From Pelagophyceae sp. CCMP2097 (Eukaryota; Sar; Pelagophyceae), in the NCBI GenBank assembly GCA_026770575.1, contig MU657214.1:14529-43120 (forward strand): a DNA stretch of 28,592 nucleotides, in the 5' to 3' direction. The translations under genes were made by a program, and so were the position numbers. Under the pieces are notes generated by a model, which did no database searches, was not told where the DNA came from, and was given only the letters and a program-made list of their open reading frames with translations. Every line of letters starts with the position of its first letter. Positions within the stretch are counted from its first letter, which is position 1. Shown here in pieces: positions 1 to 9,556 of this stretch.

Positions 1-90
1 AGGGTTTTATTCATTTTGGGGGCAGGGTTTTAAAGGGTTTTATACGATAAAAACCGGTTTTATACTATTTGGGTTTTAATCCTCCCGCTA
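1..90. repeat. degenerate AGGGTTTT/GGTTTTATA-rich stretch
   Basis: The first 90 bases contain several loose copies of an AGGGTTTTA-like word and a short palindrome around AAAACCGGTTTT. A similar GGTTTTATTTAGCGATAACCGGGTTTT stretch occurs near 23,985-24,020. It is AT-rich compared with the genes. It may be the edge of a dispersed repeat; the words are too irregular to be a telomere. Confidence 0.25.
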
Positions 91-187
91 CAATATTCTT
101 GTCACCGCGGGTGCCACGTTAACGCTAACGCGTTGCAGTGCCAGCTCCTCCGCGCAAGCCTGCTTGCCAGTCTCTCTCTACGTCACG

Positions 188-1521
188 ATGGTCGACGCGC
201 CGGCCGCCGCCGGCCCAAAGCTGTGCTGCGTCTGCGACGAGCCGGGCGGCAAGCACTGCACCAAGTGCAAATCGCGCCACTACTGCTCGAAAAAGTGCCA
301 GCTCGTAAAGAAAACGCCGCGCAGCGGCTTGCTTGCTTAAGATCCACCCTGGGTTGGGCTGGCCCAAAAGGGCTTGCCCTGACACTAACTTCGGATTTAA
401 TAACATCGTGATTAGGTCAATGTGCATTAAATTTTCAAATAAAATATGCATATATTCCCAATATATACCCAATATATTCATCAGCATTAGTTTTCGAAAA
501 TTTAAACCAACATCAAATAAGCCCAATATTTGACAACCGCAAGCGACACAGACTGAACTCACAGCAGCGACGGCGCTTGCGCGCATTTTCTTTTCTGTAT
601 GATCCCGGGCACAAGGCGCAGTGCAAGCAGCTCGCCGGCGAGTTCTCAGACCGGCTCCCCGATGAGCTCATGCCGCAGAAGAAGCCCAAGGAGGAGCCGC
701 CCATCGTCGAGGACGTCTTGCAGGCGGACGGTTCCAAGACGGCGACGCGCTTATCGGCTGTTCGAGCAACATCCGTCGTCAAGGCCACCGCGCTGAACGG
801 CGCCACGCCGGACTGGCGCGGCAATTGCGCAATCTGACTGGACCTGCTCCCACTCGACGGTAACAGACAAACATTCTACGAGTGCTGCTGCAAGAGGCCG
901 TGCACGGAATGCTCTGCAAAGTGCCAGCACGACGAGCGATGCCCGCTCTGCCGAGCGCCCGACACCACGTCGTCTGCCGAGGTGGTGCGTCGGCTGCAGA
1001 AGCACGCGGACAAGGGGAACGCCGAGGCGCAATGTGTCCTCGGAGACTCGTATTGTGGTAGTGCCTTAGTCTCAAGCAATTTAAGCGGGCGGTCCAGCTG
1101 TGCGAGCGCGCTGCGGCGCAAGGGCACGCACCCGCTCAGAGTAAACTGGGACATTTCTATCATGTTGGGAACGGGGTCAAGATCAGATCGACTACAAGAC
1201 GGCCACGCACTGGCAACGACGCGTAGCCGCGCAAGGCTATCCTCTCGCGCAATTCAATCTCGGCAATGCGCTACCACGGCAGGGGCGCGGCGCAGTCGCA
1301 CGACGAAGCCGTGCGGTGGTGGCGCCTCGCCGCTGCACAGGGCCAGCCGGACGCGCTCTGCAACCTCGGCGTGTGTCACGCGCCAGGGCGTACCGGTGGA
1401 TGTCCACGAGGCGCTGCGCTTGTACAAGATCGCCGCGGCAAAAGGGCACGCCGGCGCGGCGGCAGAGGTCCAACATCTTGCGGCGTACCTCGCGGCGACG
1501 CACCCCGGTCCAACGACATGA
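188..1521 (+). pseudogene. MYND zinc finger - RING - Sel1-repeat protein, broken
   Basis: Exon 1 (188-304) starts at an ATG and encodes a MYND-type zinc finger with paired cysteines (CTKCKSRHYCSKKCQ). An AT-rich intron (305-564, GTAAAG...CAG, phase 0) interrupts the finger; exon 2 resumes with the last ligands (GHKAQC) and a Lys/Glu/Pro linker. A RING-type finger follows, ending CPLC, then Sel1-type tetratricopeptide-like repeats (for example the stretch AVRWWRLAAAQGQPDAL, 1311-1361) to a stop at 1521. The frame is broken by TGA at 835-837, exactly at the second RING cysteine, and by shifts near 1090, 1190, 1265 and 1385. Such proteins would be expected to act as protein-binding or E3 ligase-like scaffolds. 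With at least four shifts the gene is most likely dead; the alternatives are base-calling errors or, for the TGA alone, selenocysteine. Confidence 0.75.
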
Positions 1522-2035
1522 GCGTCGATTCCGACCCTCCTCGCCGACTGGTCGATGCGACGCACGATTTCGAGCGGGCACGACTGCCCCCATCCTCGCA
1601 GTGCGCCCACAAAGCCGCAGCAGTCGGACTCCGGAGAATAATCAAGCCCTTTCAAAGAATGAACCTTGCTTCGAAGATAGCGAGGCCGGGCAGTGTCGGG
1701 CTCGGGGTCCGCCGCGGTCCACAGGGAGCCTCCTCGGGACCGGACTCTTGTGAGGTGCTGGCACCAACCGACCATTGTTCGCTTCTTGGTGGCGGCGCGA
1801 CGCCAAGCGTCGGCGGACGCTTCCGAGGAGCCTTCAAGGACGTGGTATGCACTTCGGTAACGAGCTTCGGCGCTTGCATCCTCGCGGCACACAGACTGAA
1901 TCGGACGCACTCGGACGCACGACGCGCCGCCCGCAGCTGCGCGCGTAGAAGAAACTCGCCCTGCGCGGGCTTCAAAGATGCCGGGGGCCCGCCTTTCGTC
2001 GCGCCGGACGCCCTCGCGCTTCGGTGCGCGTCTGC
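1522..2035. other. intergenic stretch between two convergent genes
   Basis: This separates the end of the MYND/Sel1 gene from the end of the minus-strand REV1-like gene. Open frames here are GC-driven and show no recognisable domain. I see no repeat or RNA gene in it. Confidence 0.4.
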
Positions 2036-4726
2036 TTACAAGTCCAGATCGTCTTGGAATTGAAAGGCGTCATCGTCGTCGGCCTCGCGGAGCCGGAGCG
2101 TGGCGCCATACGCTTCCCGGACCATGTGCTGCGCGACGTCCGTGGCGAGCCCCGCCGCGTATTTCCACCGCGCGTGGTCGTCGGCGACGTTGGTGACGAG
2201 GCAAAGGAAGTTGGCAACATCTTCAAGGCCTATACTTGACACTCGCGCACAAACGCGTCCCGTGGACTCACGTCGCTGAGCGAGGTTTGCGGCGAGGAGT
2301 TCGACGACGAGGGCCGCGTGGTCCGGACCGGGATCTTTTGAGGAGTGCATCCAGGCGAGGAGCGCTTTCGAGGCGCTTTGGAAGCAACACGACCTCGATT
2401 TGAAGAGCGGCACGCCGTCTAAGCTCTCTTCAAAGCCGTCGTGCTCGGGCCGCCTGCGTCGCACGTATACGCCCGCCTCGCGTGTACTTCTCGCGAGGAG
2501 CGCACCTCGCCACCGTCGACGCCGTGTTGCCGTCGAAAGCGTCCAAAGCGCCGCGAGAACGCTTCGGCGCGCGCGCCGGTCGAGCGGGCGGCTCGGTGTC
2601 GTCCGCGGGCATATCGGCCCACGAGTCGATGACTTCGTGGCACGGCGGGCCATAGTCGCTCTGCGTGAACACGGCCTGTCGACGCGCGTCGAATAACTCC
2701 GCCGAGGCGCCAGCACGCACCAAGTGCCGCGGCGGCGCGCCGGGTTGCGCAGCGCCGCCGTGCCGCGGGCTCTCGTCGCGTCCGTCGTCCTGCGTCGCCT
2801 GCATCGCCACGCGCTGCGCGAGCTGCGCGTCGCGCAGCAGCTGCTCGCAGACGCGCGCGTCGTATGTCGCCTGCTGCGCAGCTGCCTACGACCGCGCCAT
2901 CGACGGTCGAACCCCGCGACAGCGAGCCAAGAGGCCACGACCGAGTCGGCCCCGAGGCGTGGGCCGGCAGGGCCCGCCCTTTTGTGAGCATATCAGATGC
3001 TCCGCAGCGACGCACAATGTCCTCGCCCTCGTCGTCGTCTTCGACGTCCCAGGCGGACGACGCGTCCACGCCGCCGAGCGGGGCGGCGCAGTTGTCCGCT
3101 CCGTCTTCGAAGTCGACTTCGTCTTCGACGCGTCGCCTGCAAAGCAAGTGAGCGCGCGCCTCGAAACGTGTAGCCGCACCTCGCGGCGTCGGGGTCCAGC
3201 TGCTCGCGCATCTCCGCGTAGAGCTCCTCCCCGAGGTCGTCCTTGTTCCTAGCCGCGGAGACGTCGCTTCGCGGTCCAAAGAGGTTCCGAGGAGGGTCCG
3301 AGGTGCCGAGGAGGGTACGAGGTGCCGAGGAGGGTCCGAAGTGCCACGTCGGGTAGGCGCCACTTCGACGGACCTGTCGAGCTGCGAGAGCGTCGGCGGC
3401 GCCGTCTGTGCGCGGCGGTCCGTCCGGGTCCGCTACGGCGCAGGAAAGACGTACGTCGCGCTGCGTCAACATCCCTCGCATCGCCGCGCGTCGCCTACGC
3501 GGGTACGGGGCTCCTTCGAGGCCCACTCTGGGGGGCGGGTCGCGGTGCACGAGGGTCCCAGGTCAGTCGTCGACGCCCGAGCCCGTACCTCACGCCGTCG
3601 TCGTCATCGTCGCCGTCGTGATCGATGTCGCCGTGATCGTCGTGATCGCCGTGATCGTCGCCGCCGTCGTCGTCGTCCATGCGAGGCGCGGGCTCAGGAG
3701 CGGCAGCGCCGCCGTCGTCGTCGGGGGCGCGCAGTGCCCTCATGACCTATCAGGAGGCGCTCGCGAGCGTGCGCACCGAGGTCGCCTCTTCATCAAGAGT
3801 GCTTTTAAACTCTCAAAAAGACCTTCCAATTCTCACGCGCTCGAGGGCCGCCGCGGCCTCTGGAGCCGCATCGCCGCCGTCGTCGCCGCCACGGTCGTCG
3901 TCGTCGGCGTGGTCGTCGTAAGCGCCGCGGTCGTCGCGGACCGCGCGCGGCACGGGCCCCGGCGCGCGGCCGGCGTCGGCCCGCCTCGGTAAGGCGAAGA
4001 GGGCCATCGACGGTGCATCGCGCGCGGCCGGCAGCGCGTCGTACGGCCGCGTCGGCAAGCGACGCCGCGCGGCGACCTAAGAAACGCTGAGCGGCCGTCG
4101 AGAAGCGGCCTCGAGACAGCCGCGAGACGGTCGCGAGGGGGTCTCGAGAAGGCCAGGAAGGCGGCCTCGAGACGGCCGTGAGACAGCCTTCTCGGGCCGC
4201 ATTCCTCGGGCGCACGGAGTGGGTTGACGCACCGAATCCACGAGCCACGTAGGTTTGAGCACCATTTTCGCCTTACCCTTCTGAAAATTCGCCGCCTTTG
4301 CCGCCGCCAGCCGCTCGCAAATGACGTGCGTCACCGCCGGGCCCCACGTGTTCACGACCTGCAAACCCCCGACGTCGAAGGCCAACGGCGTTAAAGCGTT
4401 GCCCACAGGGGGTCCGACGCTGACTCACGTAGCCTCCATGTTGGAGCACGAGGCCGACGAGTTCGTCCGACGGCCGGATTTGCGTGTGGCCGTTGATGTA
4501 CACCGTGCACCCGGCGAAGATTCCGCCCAGGGCCACGCCTAGAGAGCGGCGCTCCCGCGAAAGAGAGCGGCGCTCCCGAGAAAGGCTCCAACGGCGCAGG
4601 CGACGGCAGCAACGCTCCCACGGTTCGCGGCGCACCGAGCTGTTTCTGCAGCTTGGCGTTCTTCGTCGCAAGGTACACGCGGTGCGACCCGCCGTGCGTC
4701 TCGTACGGCGCGGACGCGTCCTCCAT
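2036..4726 (-). CDS. REV1: REV1-like translesion scaffold: BRCT plus C-terminal domain, no polymerase core seen
   Basis: Exons 1-5 join in frame: 4726-4636, 4538-4429, 4358-4233, 4076-3837, 3746-3594 (introns 97, 70, 156 and 90 nt). Exons 1-4 give a REV1-type BRCT domain: an N-terminal lead-in like that of REV1 (VYLATKNAKLQKQL), then FAGCTVYINGHTQ, LVLQHGGY, VTHVICERLAAAK, MVLKPTWLVDSV and RRLPTRPYDAL. Exon 5 is an Asp/Gly/His-rich acidic linker. Further exons are only approximate: about 3255-3172 (LGEELYAEMREQLDPD), 3148-3031 (acidic) and 2880-2560. The last two (to 2272, then 2229-2036) encode a helical domain ending YGATLRL, which aligns with the REV1 C-terminal domain that binds Pol zeta and other Y-family polymerases. 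REV1 normally has a dCMP-transferase core of roughly 400 residues between these ends; none of its motifs is visible in any frame. The BRCT and C-terminal calls are firm; the middle model is not. Confidence 0.72.
3282..3338. repeat. three tandem 19-bp units inside a REV1-like intron
   Basis: The unit AGGTGCCGAGGAGGGTCCG occurs three times head to tail (3282-3300, 3301-3319, 3320-3338) with one or two changes, followed by a partial fourth. Nineteen is not a multiple of three and the stretch lies between likely exons of the minus-strand gene, so it is best read as intron filler. Confidence 0.7.
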
Positions 4727-4882
4727 CCAAGTTGGGCTTCTCCCGAAATATCGCTAAAACAATGCAGAGTTGATTATCAAATCTCGGCAACTGTGTGAAC
4801 GGACGACCTGACGCCTTGACATTCTTCCCACGGGGCGCCTCGAGCTCGGGGCACGTCGTCCCATCCCGCGCCCGCGCCCGCC
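4727..4882. promoter_or_regulatory. short shared upstream region of two divergent genes
   Basis: Only 156 bp separate the start codons of the minus-strand REV1-like gene (4726) and the plus-strand WD40 gene (4883), so both promoters must lie here or overlap the genes. It is more AT-rich than its surroundings around 4740-4800. No TATA box or named motif is convincing. Confidence 0.3.
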
Positions 4883-5987
4883 ATGGCCGTCCCCGAGGGC
4901 CTCGACCGGCACCTGCGCGTGCCGTGCGGGTGCCCACGGTGTGCCGCCCAAGTCCTCGACCTGCTCCGGAGCGACGTGGCCACGCTCGTCCTGCGGCTGG
5001 CGGGCTCCGCAAACGGGCTCCTCGTGACGAAGCGCGCCGCCCGAGATTGCCGCGCCGTGGCGGCGCGATTGCGAAAAATCCTCTGGCAGGACCGCATCGC
5101 AAAGGGCGCGGCGATCCTCAAGGGGCACGACGGCGACCTCAATTGCTGCGCGTTCTCGCCCGACGGCACGCGCGTCGTCACGGCGAGCGGCGACTGGACG
5201 GCGCAGCTCTGGGACGCCGAGACGGGCGCGCCGCTGCTGACGCTCGAGGGGCACACCGAGGCCGTCGCGAGCTGCTTGTTCTCGCCCGACGGCAAGCGCA
5301 TCGTAACGGCGAGCTACGACTTCACAGCGCGAGTATGGGACGCCGAGACGGGCGCACTGCTGACGACGCTCGAGGGGCACATCAGCACGGTCTACAGCTG
5401 CGCGTTCTCGCCCGACGGCAAGCGCATCGTCACGGCGAGCGTCGATGAGACGGCAGCGGCTGTGGGACGCTGAAATTGGCGCGCTGTAGACGATGCTCGA
5501 GGGACATGACGGCACAGTCTCGTGCTGCGCGTTCTCGGCAGACGGCAATCGCGTCGTGACGGCGAGCGAAGACGAGACGGCGCAGCTCTGGGACGCCGAG
5601 ACGGGCGCGCTGCTGACCACGCTCGAGGGGCACGCCGGCGAAGTCTTGGGCTGCGCGTTCTCGCCCGAAGGCACGCGCGTCGTGACGGCGAGCGACGACG
5701 AAACGGCGCGAATCTGGGACGCCGCGACGGGCGCGCCGCTGCTGACGCTCGAGGGCCACACCAGCGGCGTCTCGTGCTGCGCGTTCTCGCCCGACGGCAA
5801 GCGGGTCGTGACGGCGAGCTTCGACGGGAAGGCGCGGCTCTGGGACGGCGAGACGGGCGCGCTGCTGACAACGCTCGAGGGGCACACCGGCGACGTCGAA
5901 TGCTGCGCGTTCTCGGCCGACGGCAAGCACGTCGTGACGGCGAGCGACGACAGGACGGCGCGGATCTGGAGCGTCGCTCTCTCGTAA
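4883..5987 (+). pseudogene. seven-bladed WD40 protein, broken between blades 3 and 4
   Basis: The ATG at 4883 opens an N-terminal region of about 75 residues with a CGCPRC motif and a helical stretch ending LRKILWQDRIAKGAAILKGH. WD40 repeats follow, each with a GH dipeptide, CAFSPDGxRVVTAS and a W-D terminus. Three repeats lie before the break and four after it, giving the seven of a complete beta-propeller. One extra base near 5455 shifts the frame and stops it at 5471-5473; in the new frame a TAG at 5487-5489 stands where a Leu codon is expected, and the frame then runs cleanly to 5987. Propellers of this kind are protein-interaction scaffolds; no catalytic domain is fused. Either this is a recent pseudogene or the two halves are separate products. 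A paralogue lies at 7.9-8.9 kb. Confidence 0.8.
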
Positions 5988-7865
5988 ACGGGTGCGACGC
6001 TTGTAATTCCACTGCCATCGGAAGTGGTGATTCACTGGCGAAGTGGCTTCCTGGCCGGCGCCGTCGCGCCCTGCGGCCGCCGCAAGCGCAGGAGCGGCGG
6101 GAGGGCATCCACGCGGTCCACGGGGCTTGGGCGACGCTGTCGGTTTCACATAAGGTGGTTTGTACCCACGCGACGAACACTTTCCAATGGCCGAGTGTGT
6201 TGGAGTCCGACGGCGGTACAGGCGCCGCGTCCGGACGCCGCGTTTGCACCGCGGGAAAAGCTCTTCGTGCCGAGCGGCGGCGGCGGACGGCAGACGTCGC
6301 AGCGCCCGAGTGAGAGCCTCAAGCCTAGCCCCGAGAGCCTCGCCTCACTCGAGAGCCTCCGGATGCTCTGCGGCGCGGTCTTCGGATCTCCGGAGGTGCC
6401 CAGGTGCCACGTGCTGCACTTGCAACGACGATGACTTGCAACGTGCAGAGAGAGTCGCCGTGCAGAGAGTACATCTTCGCCGCGCACGAGCTCCAGGGCA
6501 ACAGCCACGCCGACCGTTTGATACCGGCGCCAAGGTCGGAGAGGCCGGGCTTCCGATTTCGGCGCCTTTGTGCGATGCCGCGGCCGCCTCTAATAGACTG
6601 CGTACGTCTGCTGCCCGTGCGACGCCCGGCACGACATCACGTGCCTCCGGGAGATGGCAGGCCGACAGGGCGGAGGCCGGCGAGGGGCCGCGCCGGAAAA
6701 GTTGGATCATCCGCCACGGCGACAACGGAGCCGTGAGAGACGGTATCGCTGGTCGCGACGGGCGGGCGATGCCGAGTCCCAGCGTCGCCACTCGACGAGG
6801 GCGCGGGCGCCTCTCGTCGAAGCGATACCGAACTCGCTCGTGGACGCCTCGGAGGCCTGGCCGGCGCCATCGAGTGCGTGACCTCTGATCGACGCAGCCT
6901 CGTGGCCGCCGCTGCGCGAGGCTGGAGAGCGCCTCGCGCAAAGGCCGAAACGCCGCATCCGTCGGAGGCCCGCCGCGGGCGTCCGGGTAGCGCGGGCCGA
7001 CGTGCTCTCGATGGTCGCCCGAGGACCGCCGAGCCGCGTGGCTCTCACGCGGCCGTCGGCGCGTAGGGCAGCTTCGACGGACGGACCCTGTGCCGCAAAG
7101 GCCTCCGCGGACACCGCAAAGATGCACTTTGGCTCTCCTAGGGCGGCAGACGATGCAATCAAGAGGCAGGCCGATACGGATGGCCAAGGCAGGCCGATGC
7201 GGATGAGCCTGGGATGGCCCGACGTCGGTCATCGCGTGGCGCGACGATCCGAATCGAGGCGGTTTGGCATTTCAGGGCGTAGCGCGCTCGACCTCGTCGC
7301 GTGGGAAAGAGATCTTTCGTGGTCCATACAGCTCCGCCTCGCGCGCCGCGGCGCCGGCCCCTCGCGGCGCGCGCCGCGGGGTGCGCCGCGGGGATCGCCG
7401 CGGGGTGCGCCGCGGGGATCGCCGCGGTGGGCTGGGCGGCAGCCGGCCTAGCGGCGGTGGGCTGCGCGGCGGCGGGTCTGGCGGCGGCCGGCCTGGGCGA
7501 CAGCGATGCGATCGAAGAGCTCCGTCGCCCGCCTCGCTACCGAGCGGCCCGCCGCGGCCGCGCGGGGCCACGACGGTCCCAACATGCATCCGCCCGAATT
7601 TAGTCTGATATGGCGCCGCGCGCGCGCGCGCGTCGCGTCTCAGCTTCGCGCTTGCGTTCGATCTCCGGGCTCGGAGCGTCACGTCGCAGCGGTGGGTTCT
7701 CTGCCCTCGGCCCGAGGGGCCTCGGAGCCCCAGGGCGCGCCCCCGGGTCCGCTCGGAGCGCATGCCGGCCGCCACCGGGCGCGCGCCCGGTCGCGCACCG
7801 CCGCTGCCGCGCTCGCACTCCGTAAGGGCCCCGCAGGGGCCGAGTCCCATCACTATCTAAGCACT
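5988..7865. other. gene-poor stretch between the two WD40 copies
   Basis: No gene is recognisable in these 1.9 kb. Open frames exist on both strands because the DNA is GC-rich, but none shows a known domain. A plus-strand stretch near 6,400-6,650 has clustered Cys codons (for example YVCCPCDARHDITC near 6603-6644) and may be a remnant of a zinc-binding protein. Direct repeats of GAGAGCCT lie at 6,310-6,360, and a 19-bp direct repeat (AGGCAGGCCGATRCGGATG) occurs at 7164-7182 and 7187-7205. Confidence 0.35.
7379..7500. repeat. GC-rich tandem repeat (24-bp unit, then degenerate)
   Basis: The unit GGGTGCGCCGCGGGGATCGC plus CGCG occurs twice head to tail (7379-7402, 7403-7426) and decays into GGCGGC-rich copies to about 7500. 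Because the unit is a multiple of three, every frame gives a periodic peptide (AAGCAAGI on one, SPRRTPRR on the other strand), so coding appearance here is not evidence of a gene. Confidence 0.6.
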
Positions 7866-8904
7866 GTTTAAGCAGCGCGACCTGCTCACGCCCGGGCGCC
7901 CATCCTCCGGCTTGTGGCCTCGCCGAACGGCCGGGCCTAGTAGGCCTCCTCGTCACGAAGCACGTCGCTCGCGACGCGCGCGCCATCACGCTGGCCCTGC
8001 GCAAGCTCGTGTGGAAGGACCGGATTTTGAAGGGCACCGCAATCCTCAAGGGGCACACCGGCCGCGTCTACAGCTGCGCGTTCTCGCCCGACGGCACGCG
8101 CATCGCGACAGCGAGCAACGACAAGACGGCGCGGCTCTGGGACACCGAGACGGGCGTGCTGCTGATGACGCTGCAGGGGCACGCCGACTCAGGAGCTGCG
8201 CGCTCTCGTCCGACGGCACGCGCGTTGTGACGGCGAGCGACGACAGGACGGCGCGAGTCTGGGACGCCGAGACGGGCGCGCTGCTACTGACGCTCGAAGG
8301 GCACACCAGCGACGTCAGGAGCTGCGCGTTCTCGCCCGACGGCAAGCGCGTCGCGACGGCGAGCAACGACAAGACGGCGCGGCTCTGGGACACCGAGACC
8401 AGTGCACTGCTGACGACGTTGCAGGGGCACTACAACATCGTCTGGAGCTGCGCGTTCTCGCCCGACGGCAAGCGCATCGCGACGACGAGCGAAGACGAGA
8501 CGGTGAAGCTCTGGGACGTCGAGACGGGCGCGCTGCTGGTGACGCTCGAGGGGCACACCAGCCACGTCAATTGCTGCGCGTTCTCGCCCGACGGCACGCG
8601 CCTCGCAACGGCGAGCGACGACAAGAAGGCGCGGCTTTGGGACGCCGCAACAGGCGCGCTGCTAACGACGCTCGAGGGGCACATCGGCAGCGTCGAATTC
8701 TGCGCGTTCTCGCCTGACGGCAAGCGCCTCGCGACGGCAATTAGCTACACGGCGTGGCTCTGGGACGCCGAGACGGGCGCAGTGCTGACGACGCTCGAGG
8801 GGCACGCCGGCATCATCTGGAGCTGCGCGTTTTCGCCCGACGGCGAGCGCGTCGCGACAGCGAGCGGCGATGGGGCAGCGCGGCTCTGGAATGTCGCGCT
8901 TTAA
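7866..8904 (+). pseudogene. second seven-bladed WD40 protein, 5'-decayed and frameshifted
   Basis: This is a paralogue of the gene at 4.9 kb. The N-terminal helical region is recognisable only in pieces: DLLTPG, then LRLVASPNG and GLLVTKHVARDAR in different frames, with TAG TAG near 7939-7944 between them. No start codon matching that of the first copy is present. Seven WD40 repeats follow. Blade 1 ends in GHADS at about 8190, where bases are lost or gained, and the frame shifts; blades 2-7 then read without interruption to TAA at 8902-8904. Typical blade words are SCAFSPDGKRVATAS and ARLWDTET. The breaks differ from those in the first copy, so they arose independently. It is probably a pseudogene; the 8.2-8.9 kb part could still make a six-blade fragment. 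Confidence 0.8.
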
Positions 8905-9556
8905 CGTCGGGCCTCGGCGGTGCAAGCCGGCCGCGGGGCTGCCGGCCGCTCCCAAGAGCCCTCGTCGCCAGAGCCCCGTACCCCAACCTGATTATTAACC
9001 ACTCGGAATCTTCTTCGACGGCGGGACTCTCGTTTTGATCCTCGAGCAGGGGCGCCCTCCGATGGGGGCCTTCGAAACGCGCCCGTAGGGAGCGCGGGGC
9101 TCGCACCCTCGGGCAGCCCGATCGTGTGCAGAAGCGCGCCTCTGTCGAGATCGGGGCCTGCCACTTCCCCGTATGTGTATGCTCTTCGGCGCCTCTGAGG
9201 CGGAGAAAGCTCGTCTGCGCGATGAGGGGGCCTTCCCTGCGGCGCACTCAAACTCCCTTGCCATCCAACGTCGACCACAAAGGGGGGTCCTTGCAGCCTC
9301 GGCTCGTATCCCCGGCAGCGGGCATCGGGAGCACGCGTGCTAATCCTCGTCGGTGTCTCCGATTCAAGGACGTGAAGGACCGTGGATCAAAGTGACGACG
9401 TGCGACGTCCCTTCCGCCGCAAACCTGCGTCAAACTTGATCGTCGAACTTTTTTACATGCGTCCGCCTGATTCGTGTGTCCGCGTCTTTGTTTTAGCGAA
9501 AAAAGTCGCGCCGCTGCGGCGGTTCCAAGGCGGGGGCTCCGGTCCTCTTCGAAGGC
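8905..9556. other. intergenic stretch upstream of RAB28
   Basis: No domain, repeat or RNA gene is visible. The promoter and 5' leader of RAB28 should lie in the 3' part; the 60 bases before the start codon are pyrimidine- and GC-rich without a TATA-like box. Confidence 0.4.

Noticed and set aside
1..90. Possible telomere from AGGGTTTTA words
   Set aside because: The words are irregular, few, and similar ones occur internally near 24 kb; genes continue on this side without subtelomeric structure.
3408..3992. Plus-strand ORF with long Val/Ile runs resembling membrane helices
   Set aside because: It is the antisense of the Asp/Gly-rich acidic linker of the REV1-like gene; GAC-rich codons read as GTC on the other strand.
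6345..7232. 295-codon minus-strand ORF between the WD40 genes
   Set aside because: It is Arg/Pro/Ser-rich, without a recognisable domain, and competing frames of similar quality exist on both strands.
7272..7853. 193-codon minus-strand ORF with SPRRTPRR repeats resembling an SR protein
   Set aside because: The Arg/Ser/Pro run is the direct translation of the 24-bp GC tandem repeat and no RNA-binding domain is attached.
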